The notes: a model not told the origin generated them from the letters alone. Positions 1 through 8,163 are shown, numbered from the stretch's first letter. The stretch is 38,278 nucleotides of DNA from Natrinema soli (GCF_028618695.1 NZ_JAQIVI010000074.1:1-38278), one strand, 5' to 3'. Numbers and translations: made by a program.

Positions 1-130
1 AGTGTCCCGCTCTACTCGCGCCTCAGGGGACCTGAAGGCGCGAGCGAGAGCGGTTGCAGGAGACGAACACAGTTGGGACTCAGAAGAGTTGAGGTGAAGA
101 CGCAGTGGGTAGCGCCTTCGAGGTTAAGCA

Positions 131-1012
131 ATGAGTTCTACGAACTTCCGAGATGATAAAACTTCGGATGAATCGAGTGTCAACCAAGAGGTGGCTGCGG
201 AGAAGACGGACAGAGGCGCGGAGGCGGAAGATGCGTTCGCGGAAGACATCGTGGACGAGACGCCGGAGTTTCGGCCCAGTGTCGATCAAGAGACACACAC
301 GAAAGTCGAGACGAACCACCCGGAAACGGTGGTTGGACGTGAGGAGAACAAGTTCAGACACCTGCCGCTGGCACAGGAAGAGCGGATTCGGGCTCGAGAG
401 GAGGAGCTCGAGTTGATCAGCGCAAAGGCGACGTTCGGAACGCAAGAGGGGCGAGAGAAGCGGACGCGAGAGGTCGTGGTCAAGCAGCGCCGAGAGCGGC
501 GGGTTGAACGGGTGGATCCCCGTTCGGAGCTGGAGCAAGAGCAGTTGGCGGAGGTCAACACACAATCGGTGCGAATCACGGAGACGGTTCGTGGGGGTCC
601 AAGCCGGGCGGCAGTGAGCCGTGGACTGGCGGAGAAGGTGACTGACGGGAAGTCGATGATCGACGCAACCCTCGAGGAGATGGAGGAAGTGAAGGCCGAG
701 TCGGGCACGATCGTCGACATCGCAGATGTTCCAGAGGTGGAGGCAGGCGAGGTAGACGTGGAAGGCGAGGTTATCGAGTTGTGGGAACCCTCGAAGTCGT
801 CGATCAGCCAAGTGGGACTGATCGCGGATGAGACCGAGAAGATGAAGTTCACGATCTGGGAGAACTCATACCAGACGACAGTGAGCGAGGGCGAGACGGT
901 GCGGATCAGGAACGCGGCGAAGAACTGGCACAACGAGCGATGCAACCTGGCCGTGACCGGCTGGAGCCGCCTCGAGTTCCCCGAACGCGGGCAGTGGTGG
1001 ACTCAGGAGTAG
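131..1012 (+). CDS. RPA-like OB-fold DNA-binding protein
   Basis: A 293-residue protein with two parts. Residues 1 to about 190 are highly charged and rich in Glu, Arg and Lys, with heptad-like RER/REE runs that suggest an extended or coiled region. The last 100 residues look like a single OB fold of the RPA or SOSS-B type: they begin with an IADVPEVEAGEVDVEG strand, continue through a VIELWEP turn and end with WSRLEFPERGQWW. Haloarchaeal plasmids often carry RPA-like single-stranded DNA-binding proteins with this C-terminal module. The likely role is binding single-stranded DNA during replication or repair, which is inference from fold resemblance. No zinc-finger cysteines are present. No clear TATA box was seen before the ATG. 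A long opposite-strand frame over the same bases lacks plausible protein character and was dropped. Confidence 0.7.
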   Translation: MSSTNFRDDKTSDESSVNQEVAAEKTDRGAEAEDAFAEDIVDETPEFRPSVDQETHTKVETNHPETVVGREENKFRHLPLAQEERIRAREEELELISAKATFGTQEGREKRTREVVVKQRRERRVERVDPRSELEQEQLAEVNTQSVRITETVRGGPSRAAVSRGLAEKVTDGKSMIDATLEEMEEVKAESGTIVDIADVPEVEAGEVDVEGEVIELWEPSKSSISQVGLIADETEKMKFTIWENSYQTTVSEGETVRIRNAAKNWHNERCNLAVTGWSRLEFPERGQWWTQE

Positions 1013-1020
1013 GCGAACCA

Positions 1021-1034
1021 GCTCTCTTTTTTGT
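1021..1034 (+). terminator. T-rich transcription terminator
   Basis: Nine bases after the stop codon of the OB-fold gene there is a run of six T residues (1027-1032) in a pyrimidine-rich tract. Archaeal termination is typically directed by such oligo-T tracts on the non-template strand, without needing a hairpin. The rest of the gap up to 1233 holds GC-rich short repeats, including a GCGCGCTGAAGCGCGC hairpin near 1127, and no gene that I can support. Confidence 0.45.
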
Positions 1035-1233
1035 GTGTCCGACCACACGCTCGCTTCGCTCGCGCCTCCCCAGCCTCCTCGCTTCGCTCCCTGTGGTCGC
1101 ATCGCTCGTCCCTCGCACGTTCTGCGCGCTGAAGCGCGCAGTTATCGCGCGCCACCGCTGACGCGGTTAGGAGAGCATTGCAGAGACGTACAACCGGATA
1201 GCCCTCGCAGCAGCGAAGCAGGTGAAGAAGTGA

Positions 1234-2678
1234 CTGTCGGTACTTCCCAATCGAGAATTCGGAAGCTGAGTTGAGTTGGTGTGAGGCGTTCAATCTCGGA
1301 GCGGTAGCTGAGTGAATTGGAGCGTCGGTCTGAATGAAACAGAGGCAGTGATGAGAGCGGGAGCCGAAGCGGTTTCTGACGAGTGCTGCTGCTGACGAAT
1401 CGCTGGCCTGAGGCCGCGGGCTGACCGTCAGCCCGCGGCCGAGGCGTACGCGTCGGGGACGCCCACACCGTTCATCTCGATCTCCCACCGTCGCCCTAAC
1501 TCTGCTTCGAGTTCGTGGCGGATCCAGTCACAGAACGTCGTGAACGTGAACTGCTCGGGCAGGTCGCGCCCGCCCCGCTGCGGGCGGGCGACGACCGCCC
1601 ATCGCAGCACGAGCCACAGGTTCTCCAGCAGGAAGCTCACGATTACGAACGCAAACCGGACGAGAGGATCTTGTGTCGTCGTTGTTGCTCGCGCTTGGCG
1701 AAACAGGCGGTAACTCGTCTCTATTGCCGAGCGTTTCCGATAGCGGCGTTCGACCTGCGTGGGCGTGCGATCTCCGAGATCGCACGCCACGTATCCCCGC
1801 ACGACTTCACCGTGCTTCCCACGGTCTCCGTTCTGATAGGAGACAGAAACCGCGAGCGGGAAGCGCAGTTCCCGCTCGCTGTCCTTGTACATGCGGTAGG
1901 AGGTCATATACGAGCAGTGCGTGGCGAGTTTGTCCTTCATCCGCTCACCCTTCTTTTGGACAGGGATCACCGTCGTCGCAAGGTCGCGTGCGCGACGAAT
2001 CACCCGCTCGTTGTAGAAGCCGCGATCAGCGAGCAAGAGATCGATTTCGAAGGGAAAGGCGCCGACGCGGTCGAGGACGCGCTCGACCGCGTCGGCTTCC
2101 TTCTCGTCGCTGCGGACGTAGGTCAACGCCAATGTTACCGGCTTTCCGTTCGAGACGACATACGCGGTGCAGTAGCGGTGGCAGGTCGTGGTACCGTCGG
2201 TTGGCGTGGTTTTGCAGAGTTCACCACTGTCCTCGTTGGGAGATCCATGGTAAGGGTTATCGACGAAGTCAATGGAGACGATTCTCGACCGGTCAGGGTC
2301 GAGAATCGTCATGGCGAGGTGACGAAACAGGAGGTTTGTGGCCATTTCGAGCTTCTCACGTTGAAGCGTGTGCAGCCAGTCCATGACGGTATCGTCGCAG
2401 GGTGTGTCGTCCGTCTGGGACGTGACCTCCCAGACGGACGACCGGTTGACATTGGCCATGGTGACGACAGACCAGATATCGTCGGAATCGAGGGGCGAGC
2501 CCTCGATTCCTCGGATCGGAAGCTGTCCGATCACGTCAGCCGCTACATCTTTCACGTCTGCTGCCGAAAGAACACCGTCCGGTTCGGGTAGTTCTAACAC
2601 ACTTCTGAACCGGACATCTTCCTCAATCAGAGCGACGCTTCAGTTCCGCTGCTCACGCCGGTTGGGAAGTACCGACTG
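1234..2678 (-). mobile_element. ISH3-family insertion sequence
   Basis: The element is bounded by a 15-bp perfect inverted repeat, GTCGGTACTTCCCAA at 1236-1250 and its complement at 2662-2676, with the outermost bases agreeing partly. It is about 1.44 kb and holds one transposase gene on the minus strand, as expected of ISH3-family elements. The 5-bp sequences just outside the ends (AGTGA and TTTAA) do not match, so no target duplication is visible. Either one end has recombined or the flank has diverged. The right end lies about 30 bp before the first repeated leader, so a TTTAAG in the IS edge could supply a promoter to the genes beyond. Confidence 0.85.
1428..2600 (-). CDS. ISH3-family transposase
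   Basis: This 390-residue DDE transposase belongs to the haloarchaeal ISH3 group, which is related to IS4. The first catalytic Asp is in IVSIDFVDNPYHG near residue 130, the second in LLLADRGFYNERVI near residue 207, and the Glu in YRKRSAIETSYRLFRQAR near residue 290. That order and spacing match an RNase H-fold transposase. The length agrees with the family, which runs close to 390 residues, and there is no internal stop or frameshift, so the gene appears intact. The start lies about 60 bp inside the right inverted repeat. The enzyme would cut and join the element's ends. Confidence 0.9.
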   Translation of the reverse strand: MLELPEPDGVLSAADVKDVAADVIGQLPIRGIEGSPLDSDDIWSVVTMANVNRSSVWEVTSQTDDTPCDDTVMDWLHTLQREKLEMATNLLFRHLAMTILDPDRSRIVSIDFVDNPYHGSPNEDSGELCKTTPTDGTTTCHRYCTAYVVSNGKPVTLALTYVRSDEKEADAVERVLDRVGAFPFEIDLLLADRGFYNERVIRRARDLATTVIPVQKKGERMKDKLATHCSYMTSYRMYKDSERELRFPLAVSVSYQNGDRGKHGEVVRGYVACDLGDRTPTQVERRYRKRSAIETSYRLFRQARATTTTQDPLVRFAFVIVSFLLENLWLVLRWAVVARPQRGGRDLPEQFTFTTFCDWIRHELEAELGRRWEIEMNGVGVPDAYASAAG

Positions 2679-2708
2679 TTTAAGATCGCCCTCCTCGAGC
2701 GCACAGCC

Positions 2709-2748
2709 GGTGGTGTTGTTCGTCCCCAGAGGGGTAGAGGGACCAGAG
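2709..2748 (+). promoter_or_regulatory. Repeated leader element, copy 1
   Basis: First of six copies of a conserved leader that ends directly at a start codon (ATG 2749). It begins with GGTGGTGTTGTT, then CCCC, a three-base loop and GGGG, then GAGGG about ten bases before the ATG. CCCC can pair with GGGG or with the downstream GAGGG, which sits at Shine-Dalgarno distance. It heads the 38-codon frame and the overlapping UPF0175/PIN pair. The ISH3 right end lies just upstream. Confidence 0.7.
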
Positions 2749-2865
2749 ATGGCGATATACGAACCAAAGGGACGATCACCGATCGCACAGACATCCGAGA
2801 CGCCGATGGAGGACACATTAATGAGTCTGCCGACCCTCCGCTCAGATAGACGCCATGGCTACTGA
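2749..2865 (+). CDS. Short leader-associated ORF (38 aa)
   Basis: A 38-codon frame begins exactly where leader copy 1 ends. Its stop codon overlaps the start of the UPF0175 gene at 2855. Translation could therefore be coupled, with ribosomes loaded at the leader passing to the antitoxin. The protein (MAIYEPKGRSPIAQ at its start) matches no family that I recognise. It may be a degenerate stub of a gene formerly attached to this leader, because the other copies are followed by longer proteins. I am confident about the frame and the leader, but not that a stable product is made. Confidence 0.4.
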   Translation: MAIYEPKGRSPIAQTSETPMEDTLMSLPTLRSDRRHGY

Positions 2866-3085
2866 CCGTCGCAGTAACACCGTCAAAGACAAGGAGCAGC
2901 TCGCCACTCCCATCGGACTCTACGTCCTTGGCGAGATCTCGCTTGGGAAGGCCGCTGAACGAGCCGGTGTTACTCGCTGGGAGATGGAGGTGATCCTCCA
3001 GGAGGCCGGTGTTGAGCTCCAGCTCGGGCCGCAGTCCATGGACGAACTCGAAGACGAAGTCGATGTGGCGCTTGATATTGAATGA
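2855..3085 (+). CDS. UPF0175 family antitoxin-like protein
   Basis: A 76-residue protein of the UPF0175 family. The core is a short helical DNA-binding-like segment, LGEISLGKAAERAGVTRWEM at residues 25-44, where the SLGKAAERAGV stretch is the family hallmark and reads like a helix-turn-helix. A Glu/Asp-rich tail follows. UPF0175 genes usually precede a PIN-like DUF3368 gene, and that is the case here: the stop of this gene overlaps the start of the next (ATGA at 3082). The likely role is an antitoxin that binds its partner and autoregulates. Function is inferred from family and pairing. Confidence 0.8.
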   Translation: MATDRRSNTVKDKEQLATPIGLYVLGEISLGKAAERAGVTRWEMEVILQEAGVELQLGPQSMDELEDEVDVALDIE

Positions 3086-3612
3086 GTGAGGGCTTCGTGC
3101 GTCCTATTGTACTCGACGCAACAGTGCTCAGCAACTATGCTAGCACTGCTTCCGTCACCTGGTTGACGACGATACTCGATGATCTCCAGACAGCCCCCGC
3201 TGTCCGTACTGAACTGGAGCAGGGACATGAGGTAGGCTATGCGTATCTTGAACATGCACTCGACGCCATCGAGTCAGGGGATGTCGAGATCGCGGAGACC
3301 GCACCTGAGCAGCTCCAGCAAGACTATCCCGGAATTCTGGCTCGCCTCGATCGCGGCGAAGCAGAAGCGCTCGTGGCAGCGCACACAGTTGATGGCACCC
3401 TCGTAACCGACGACGGCGCTGCACGCACACTCGCCGGCGACTATGAGGTTGCGCTCACTGGCTCAATTGGCTTGCTCGTTCGCGGGGTCGTTCACGGCGA
3501 TCTAAGCATTAAGAGGGCGGACGGGTGGCTCACGACGTGGATTGAGGAGCGGAATTATTATGCGCCGGTTGACAGTGTTGCTGCGGTCCTTCCTGAGGAC
3601 GTCGAGGAGTAA
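3082..3612 (+). CDS. DUF3368-type PIN-like nuclease toxin
   Basis: A 176-residue PIN-like protein, translationally coupled to the UPF0175 gene by a 4-bp overlap. Acidic residues expected of the nuclease centre are visible: the first Asp in IVLDATVLSNY near residue 12, a Glu in LDRGEAEALVAA near residue 94, and the Asp pair in LVTDDGAAR near residues 109-110. PIN-fold toxins cleave RNA with bound metal. DUF3368 members are regarded as toxin-like partners of UPF0175 antitoxins. The C-terminus (residues 130-176) is slightly longer than many relatives and ends in an acidic tail. It looks complete. Confidence 0.75.
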   Translation: MSEGFVRPIVLDATVLSNYASTASVTWLTTILDDLQTAPAVRTELEQGHEVGYAYLEHALDAIESGDVEIAETAPEQLQQDYPGILARLDRGEAEALVAAHTVDGTLVTDDGAARTLAGDYEVALTGSIGLLVRGVVHGDLSIKRADGWLTTWIEERNYYAPVDSVAAVLPEDVEE

Positions 3613-3739
3613 CCAGCCGTTCTGCTACCGGCGTCGGAGCGAGTCCTAAGTCCGGTCAGATATGATCCTCGCATCACCCATAGCAGCGACGAGGATGGAG
3701 ACGAGACGGCTCTGAATGACTGCTCAGTTCGGCGCAATT

Positions 3740-3780
3740 GTGGCGGTGTTCGTCCTTCACGAGAGGGTGAGGGACCAAAG
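3740..3780 (+). promoter_or_regulatory. Repeated leader element, copy 2
   Basis: Most divergent of the six copies, ending at ATG 3781. It reads GTGGCGGTGTTCGTCC, then CCTTC, then two GAGGG-type arms, then ACCAAAG before the ATG. CCUUC can still pair with GAGGG through a G-U wobble. The block that is GTGGTGTTGTT elsewhere is shortened here, consistent with decay. Confidence 0.6.
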
Positions 3781-3963
3781 ATGACTGTGACAGACAGCGA
3801 GCAGGATTCGCTTGTTGTTGAGTTTGCTCTGTGGAATAGGGGTACAGCGTTGGGGGAGGTGTGCGACAGCCACGAACGAGAGGTCGAAGGCCACCATCTC
3901 AGAAATCACGCTTCATTCTTGCCCCTAAGCCAGATAGGTACGCTATCCACAGCTACTAAATGA
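3781..3963 (+). CDS. Small ORF behind leader copy 2 (60 aa)
   Basis: A 60-codon frame that starts exactly at the end of leader copy 2. The product (MTVTDSEQDSLVVEFALWNR at its N-terminus) has no recognisable domain, and its C-terminal third is low in acidic residues compared with typical haloarchaeal proteins. It may be the 5' stub of a former accessory gene that runs out of frame. Support comes mainly from position behind the repeated leader. No partner gene follows closely; the next gene is the PadR regulator at 4107. Confidence 0.35.
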   Translation: MTVTDSEQDSLVVEFALWNRGTALGEVCDSHEREVEGHHLRNHASFLPLSQIGTLSTATK

Positions 3964-4106
3964 ACCAGCCTCCGCTACAGTTTTCGGAGTTTGATTGAGT
4001 ATTATAATATATTCAACAAGGAACAATATTCTACTTTCACAGTGCGAAAACATACAGTTCTCCATGGAAAGAAGTCAAATACAGGATCGTTGAATACTCT
4101 CGTAAT

Positions 4107-4382
4107 ATGGATGACCTCACCGGCTTCCAACGAGACCTCCTGTACGTGATCGCAGGTGCCGACCGCCCGTCCGGCCAAGATGTCAAAGAGGAGATAGAGG
4201 GGTACTATGAGAGCGAGATCAATCACGGTCGGCTGTACCCCAACCTCGACACGCTTGTCAACAAAGAGTTGGTCGAGAAGGGCGAACTCGACCGACGGAC
4301 GAACTATTACGCGATCGGCGACGCAGGAGAGCAAGTGATCCAGGATAGACGAGAGTGGGAAGATCAGTACGTCGAGTTGTAG
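4107..4382 (+). CDS. PadR-family transcriptional regulator
   Basis: A 91-residue winged-helix regulator of the PadR type. The family pattern is clear: DLTGFQRDLLYVIAG at the start, then GQDVKEEIEGYYESEINHGR with the family-typical HGRLYPNLDTLV stretch, then a wing with DRRTNYYAIGDAGEQVI. It is the minimal single-domain form without the long C-terminal dimerisation domain. A close paralogue lies on the minus strand at 28136-28423, sharing the DLTGFQRDLLY opening and the HGRLYPNLDT and WEDQY blocks. The upstream 100 bases are AT-rich. The target is unknown. Confidence 0.9.
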   Translation: MDDLTGFQRDLLYVIAGADRPSGQDVKEEIEGYYESEINHGRLYPNLDTLVNKELVEKGELDRRTNYYAIGDAGEQVIQDRREWEDQYVEL

Positions 4383-4444
4383 TGCATCCCATATTCGTTC
4401 GTTCGAGACCGTTGGAAATACCGACCATTTTACCAATGAGAAGG

Positions 4445-4452
4445 CTTATACT
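4445..4452 (+). promoter_or_regulatory. TATA box for the 4477 gene
   Basis: CTTATACT lies about 27 bases before the ATG at 4477, the spacing expected for a haloarchaeal leaderless transcript. Confidence 0.5.
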
Positions 4453-4476
4453 GGCAGAATTGAGTCTCCCCACTGT

Positions 4477-4782
4477 ATGCCAAGTGAGAGAACAATGATA
4501 AATTACGTTACAGTAATAGGTCGTGGAGTACCATCCAACTACGAAATTAGCGTCGATGGTGATATCGAACCAGTTGAGGCTGACTCGCTTGAGAAAACCA
4601 CAGTTGTCTCGGAACATGCTGTCGAGGGGACGATCGAAACCGGCGTCCATCGGTTCCAGTTTTCTGGGGAACTAGCGAATGTCCATGTTCTCGATTGGAA
4701 CGGAACTCCAGCATCTGAATCACCGAGCACACCGGAAGTTCACATCGATTACGGTGTCCCCAACCGGAAGAACAACAGCTAG
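4477..4782 (+). CDS. Hypothetical beta-rich haloarchaeal protein
   Basis: A 101-residue protein that I cannot assign to a named family. Residues 1-75 alternate hydrophobic and polar positions, with short strands such as YVTVIGRGVPSNYEISVDG, VEGTIETGVHRFQFSG and ELANVHVLDWNG. This suggests a small all-beta domain. It ends with a short flexible tail of Ser, Pro and basic residues. There is no signal peptide or membrane segment. It sits alone between the PadR gene and the convergent 845-residue protein gene. A TATA-like CTTATACT supports the chosen start and a leaderless transcript. Confidence 0.6.
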   Translation: MPSERTMINYVTVIGRGVPSNYEISVDGDIEPVEADSLEKTTVVSEHAVEGTIETGVHRFQFSGELANVHVLDWNGTPASESPSTPEVHIDYGVPNRKNNS

Positions 4783-4812
4783 ACTGGTAACGCGATCTCG
4801 GTTCACTAAATC

Positions 4813-7350
4813 CTAGGGAGTTGTATGAGAAAGTGCTTGTTGCTCGAGCGGTGGACCCATCTGCACGGCCTGGTTGTTTCCGGTAGATCCTCTTGCTGTG
4901 AGCGCAGCTGCTAGTCGCAGCCACGGTCCGACCGACGGATGATCGAGTACTCCTTGGGGATCCGGCGGCCAGAACAGCACACCACCGAGTGGGTCGTCGG
5001 GATCACCGTATCGCTCTGGCGGGAGGATTGTCTCGAGAAAGGCGTCGGCAGCGTCGAGGAGCGTCTGGTTCTCCTCAAGGATGGCCGGAACAACGGGATC
5101 GCGGCGTTCAGCAGCCGTCTGAAACGAGAGCGCCAGACGATATCCGTTCTCGTCAATACGGATGAGATCGAACGCCTCGAGCCGGTTGCGATAGTTCCGG
5201 ATGGTCCGTGCTGAGACGCTCGCTCGGTCGGCGAGGTCACGCTGTGACAGGCGGTTTTCGGCTGTGAGAAGTACCTGAACGATTCGGCCAACTGTTGGTG
5301 GAAGATCGGCGAGCAACTGCTGGGGTTCGAGTGTTCCCAACGCGTAGCGGAGTTCGTCCAGCTGGAGCTCTCGGCTCCCGTCTTCGGTGGCGAGTTGGTA
5401 CAGTGCTCGAGCAGCAGCGTACGGCGAGCTGACTACCGCCTGTAGCAGCGAAATGCTGTCTCGAGTTGGTCGGAGGTTCTTGGCCTGCAGGATCCGCGTC
5501 GCAGCCATCGCGTAGCCCGTTCGATCGACCGTCGAAAGGGAAACGTAGACCGCGAACTCGGGAGCGTCATCAGCGACTGCGGCTGGCGTCTTGAGTGCTT
5601 CCTCGAGGTATGGGTGAAGTCGGTGGACATCCTCACCGCGAACGACCACGGAACCGATGAGCGTCCCCAGCGGGTTGTCTGCATCAACAGTCGGTGTGAG
5701 TGCGGTGCGACGCTTTTCCTCACGAGACTCGAACAGTTGTCGGTACGAGGCAAACACACCGTATTTTCCCTGAACCGCGGCCGAAATACTGATCGAGGTT
5801 GCGAGCTCTTCTAGCGAATCAGTCTCGAGTCCCGACGGGACGCGAAGCTCTCGAACGATATCGATTTCGAGGGCATCGAACAGATGGATGATCGAGCCAG
5901 CAAGACCGTGAGCCGACCGCATAATCTCGCTGCGGAAGCGGTTGCGGTCCTCATAGTCGCCGGCGGAGAGTTTCGCGGTGAAATCCTCGAGGTCGGTCCC
6001 CCACTCGATGAACGCCTCACGGAGTGTCTTGGGATCCTCGAGTGCTTCATCGGAGAGTGCACCGATACATCGAGCGTCTCGCAAGATTGCTGGTGGATCC
6101 TCGAGTGACTCGAGATGGTTGTCAGTGAGCGCTCGGTTGAGCAATCGCGGCGAGGCTAACGCTGTCGCGAGACTCACCAGATACTGGAGGGGCCCACTTG
6201 CCCGAACGGCAACGACGGCTTCCTCGCGATCAGCGTCGAAACTGACGTATCGAGTATGGTCAGGAGCGTCCGTCTGGTCCTCGAATGGGGCCTCAACAAG
6301 GATGATCCCGCTGTCCTCTCCACAGCCAGCGGCGGCGGCATGCCCTGGACGGTCAAGGTAGGCCGTCCGGTAGGGGTTGCTGTCCTTACTTCCGCCGTTA
6401 TCCCCCTCCCCTCGTGTGCGCGGGGTTACACGGCACTGTTGGGAGGATGTTCCGGTGTCGCTCACGGCCACCGAAAGTTCCTGTTGACGGCCGTATTGGG
6501 CGCCCAGCTGCTCGAGTAGCTGTCGGCCGTCCTCGAGCAACTCGACAGTCCGATCATCGGCAGGGCCGAACTCAGCGACCAGGCCAAGCTCAGTGAGCGA
6601 GTTCTCCTCGGAGACGAGCAGTTGGGAGATCCGACTCCGGTCGACGTCGTGCATCGCCCGCAACGCGTGCCGAGAGAGTGTTTCAGCGAGTTCGTTAGCG
6701 AGTTGCCGGAGGAGTTCGACCTTTCGGCCGTCCGGATCCAGCACCTCGAGTGCGTCGTCGACGCGGTCCCCAGTAGGGTGGTGTGTCTCTCGCCACTCGC
6801 TCACGCCGGGCAGATCTTCGCGGTGCTCTCGAGCGAGCCAGTGCTGGGTCCGTCCGGTTGCGATGACACGGACATCGAAGCCCGTTGCGAGGACGGCGAG
6901 CAAGCGACAGATCGACTCCCGTTTGCGCCGTGGGGCGTCCTCGAACGCACGGTCGATGGTGACCGCGAGCGTCGGTGGCTGATCATCGGGTATATGATCG
7001 GCGAAGAACTGCGCGGTCGTGAACAGGTCCTCGAGACTCGCATGGCCTTGTCCGAGCTTTGGTACGAGATCGGCGGCCAGCCGCCACGCGTCGCGACGGT
7101 TGCCGCGTGCGACCTCGAGGATCCGGGAGCGCAACCAGTAGGGGACGTTCTGCTCCTCGAGGGCGTCGTAACACTCCGGGACAGTCCGGCCATCAGCGAA
7201 CCGGCGCGCGGCGCGGATGAACAGCTCTCGGATCGACTGCTGGGCGAACAGCTGGTCCCACACCGCCGAGACGGGATCGGTGGCGATCTCGAGGCTGGCT
7301 TGTGGGGACAGCGGTGGCTGTTGGGTCGGCGTAAGTCCCGCGTCGGTCAC
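4813..7350 (-). CDS. Large plasmid-type protein with C-terminal HTH
   Basis: An 845-residue protein, last gene of a leftward three-gene set. A helix-turn-helix is visible near residues 690-730: ENRLSQRDLADRASVSARTI followed by RNYRNRLEAFDLIRI, which reads like a sigma-70 region 4 or MarR-type HTH. Near residues 130-175 there is a buried-strand pattern (PTLAVTIDRAFEDAPRRKRE, then FDVRVIATGRTQHWLA) recalling the Walker B and sensor part of a P-loop protein, but I find no Walker A, so ATPase activity is not supported. Residues 285-345 are a low-complexity linker. Context suggests a role in replication, partition or regulation of the replicon, which is inference. I considered a RepH-type initiator but cannot confirm it. 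Confidence 0.75.
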   Translation of the reverse strand: MTDAGLTPTQQPPLSPQASLEIATDPVSAVWDQLFAQQSIRELFIRAARRFADGRTVPECYDALEEQNVPYWLRSRILEVARGNRRDAWRLAADLVPKLGQGHASLEDLFTTAQFFADHIPDDQPPTLAVTIDRAFEDAPRRKRESICRLLAVLATGFDVRVIATGRTQHWLAREHREDLPGVSEWRETHHPTGDRVDDALEVLDPDGRKVELLRQLANELAETLSRHALRAMHDVDRSRISQLLVSEENSLTELGLVAEFGPADDRTVELLEDGRQLLEQLGAQYGRQQELSVAVSDTGTSSQQCRVTPRTRGEGDNGGSKDSNPYRTAYLDRPGHAAAAGCGEDSGIILVEAPFEDQTDAPDHTRYVSFDADREEAVVAVRASGPLQYLVSLATALASPRLLNRALTDNHLESLEDPPAILRDARCIGALSDEALEDPKTLREAFIEWGTDLEDFTAKLSAGDYEDRNRFRSEIMRSAHGLAGSIIHLFDALEIDIVRELRVPSGLETDSLEELATSISISAAVQGKYGVFASYRQLFESREEKRRTALTPTVDADNPLGTLIGSVVVRGEDVHRLHPYLEEALKTPAAVADDAPEFAVYVSLSTVDRTGYAMAATRILQAKNLRPTRDSISLLQAVVSSPYAAARALYQLATEDGSRELQLDELRYALGTLEPQQLLADLPPTVGRIVQVLLTAENRLSQRDLADRASVSARTIRNYRNRLEAFDLIRIDENGYRLALSFQTAAERRDPVVPAILEENQTLLDAADAFLETILPPERYGDPDDPLGGVLFWPPDPQGVLDHPSVGPWLRLAAALTARGSTGNNQAVQMGPPLEQQALSHTTP

Positions 7351-7495
7351 AGCGGGTTCACCTCGAGTGGGAGCTGGGGGCGTGGTGACTGGCGAGTGGA
7401 GTGGCGTGCCATCGAGTCCTGGAGTCGAGTGTAGAGAGTGCGGACAGCCGAGTGCAGTGGCTCACCAGCTGTCGGCGCGAGTGCGTGTTAGAGGC

Positions 7496-7864
7496 TCACC
7501 GATTCGGAGTGGGGATCGCCTCTGGTTCGGTGGCCCTGTTGGAGGGTGGACTCGAGTCGTGGATCTCGGGCTCGAGAGCGACGAATCGTGTCTGCTGGGT
7601 GGGCAGATCAGCACGGGTGCCGAGCCTGCACTCGGCGAGGAGTTCCGTACAGCCAAGTGTTGGCTCTGTGATGGTGTCGGGACTGCAGGCCACGCAGTAG
7701 GGTCGATGGATCGCCCAGCGATCGGTGTCGGCTGGGCGGGAGGCAAGGACGGTCACACGGTCGCCTTCGTACAGTCGGTACTCGCAGTGTTGGCACTTGG
7801 TGGTACCGTGGGGACCGACTGGGAACCCCTCGAGGAGTTGGGTGGGAGTGGTGACGACTTTCAT
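7496..7864 (-). CDS. Small zinc-ribbon protein
   Basis: A 122-residue protein with a treble-clef or zinc-ribbon pattern: CQHCEYRLYEGDRVTVLASR near residue 24, then YCVACSPDTI near residue 56, giving two CxxC pairs about 30 residues apart, enough for one zinc site. The C-terminal third is polar and probably disordered. Its start overlaps the stop of the gene transcribed before it (4 bp at 7861-7864), so the two are translated together. The 845-residue gene follows after about 145 bp. The arrangement suggests a replicon-specific operon. Confidence 0.7.
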   Translation of the reverse strand: MKVVTTPTQLLEGFPVGPHGTTKCQHCEYRLYEGDRVTVLASRPADTDRWAIHRPYCVACSPDTITEPTLGCTELLAECRLGTRADLPTQQTRFVALEPEIHDSSPPSNRATEPEAIPTPNR

Positions 7865-8163
7865 CGGTTGTCACCTTCGAATGCGTCGAGGAATGCGGTT
7901 GTTAGGCTCGAGTAGGGGTGTTGGGTTGTGAAGCCCCGTTCGGCTTTGACGTACTCGATCCAGTCGTTGATGCGCTGGTCGCAGGTGTTGAGGTTGTAGC
8001 GGTAGGTGCGGTCGCTGTTATGGATGACGTGGACGGTTTCGTCTGTGGTGCGGTAGACGTGGTGTGCGTCCTCGGTATCAATGCCAACGAGGATGTAGTC
8101 TGGTCGGTGGTTGGTGCGACTGCGAGCCGAAACCGTTTCGGTCGTGCGTGATTGAATTGACAT
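7861..8163 (-). CDS. Conserved-type haloarchaeal hypothetical protein
   Basis: First gene of the leftward operon, 100 residues. The first 20 residues are polar. The remainder alternates strands and helices (PDYILVGIDTEDAHHVYRTT, then ETVHVIHNSDRTYRYNLN, then a helical QRINDWIEYVKAERGF). The pattern suggests a small alpha/beta domain, and the tail ends in an acidic helix. I recognise no catalytic motif. It is coupled to the zinc-ribbon gene by an ATGA overlap. The 5' side is a roughly 170-bp AT-rich divergent promoter region shared with the winged-helix gene at 8332. Confidence 0.65.
   Translation of the reverse strand: MSIQSRTTETVSARSRTNHRPDYILVGIDTEDAHHVYRTTDETVHVIHNSDRTYRYNLNTCDQRINDWIEYVKAERGFTTQHPYSSLTTAFLDAFEGDNR

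Noticed and set aside
80..811. Long open frame on the minus strand opposite the OB-fold gene
   Set aside because: It mirrors a GC-rich coding gene, is rich in Arg, Leu and His, and lacks the acidic composition and domains expected of a haloarchaeal protein.
1515..2591. 358-codon plus-strand frame over the ISH3 transposase
   Set aside because: It is antisense to an intact transposase with clear DDE motifs. The mirrored frame has no recognisable domain.
6622..7434. Plus-strand frame of 270 codons inside the 845-residue gene
   Set aside because: It is an antisense shadow of the large minus-strand gene, which has an HTH and consistent composition.
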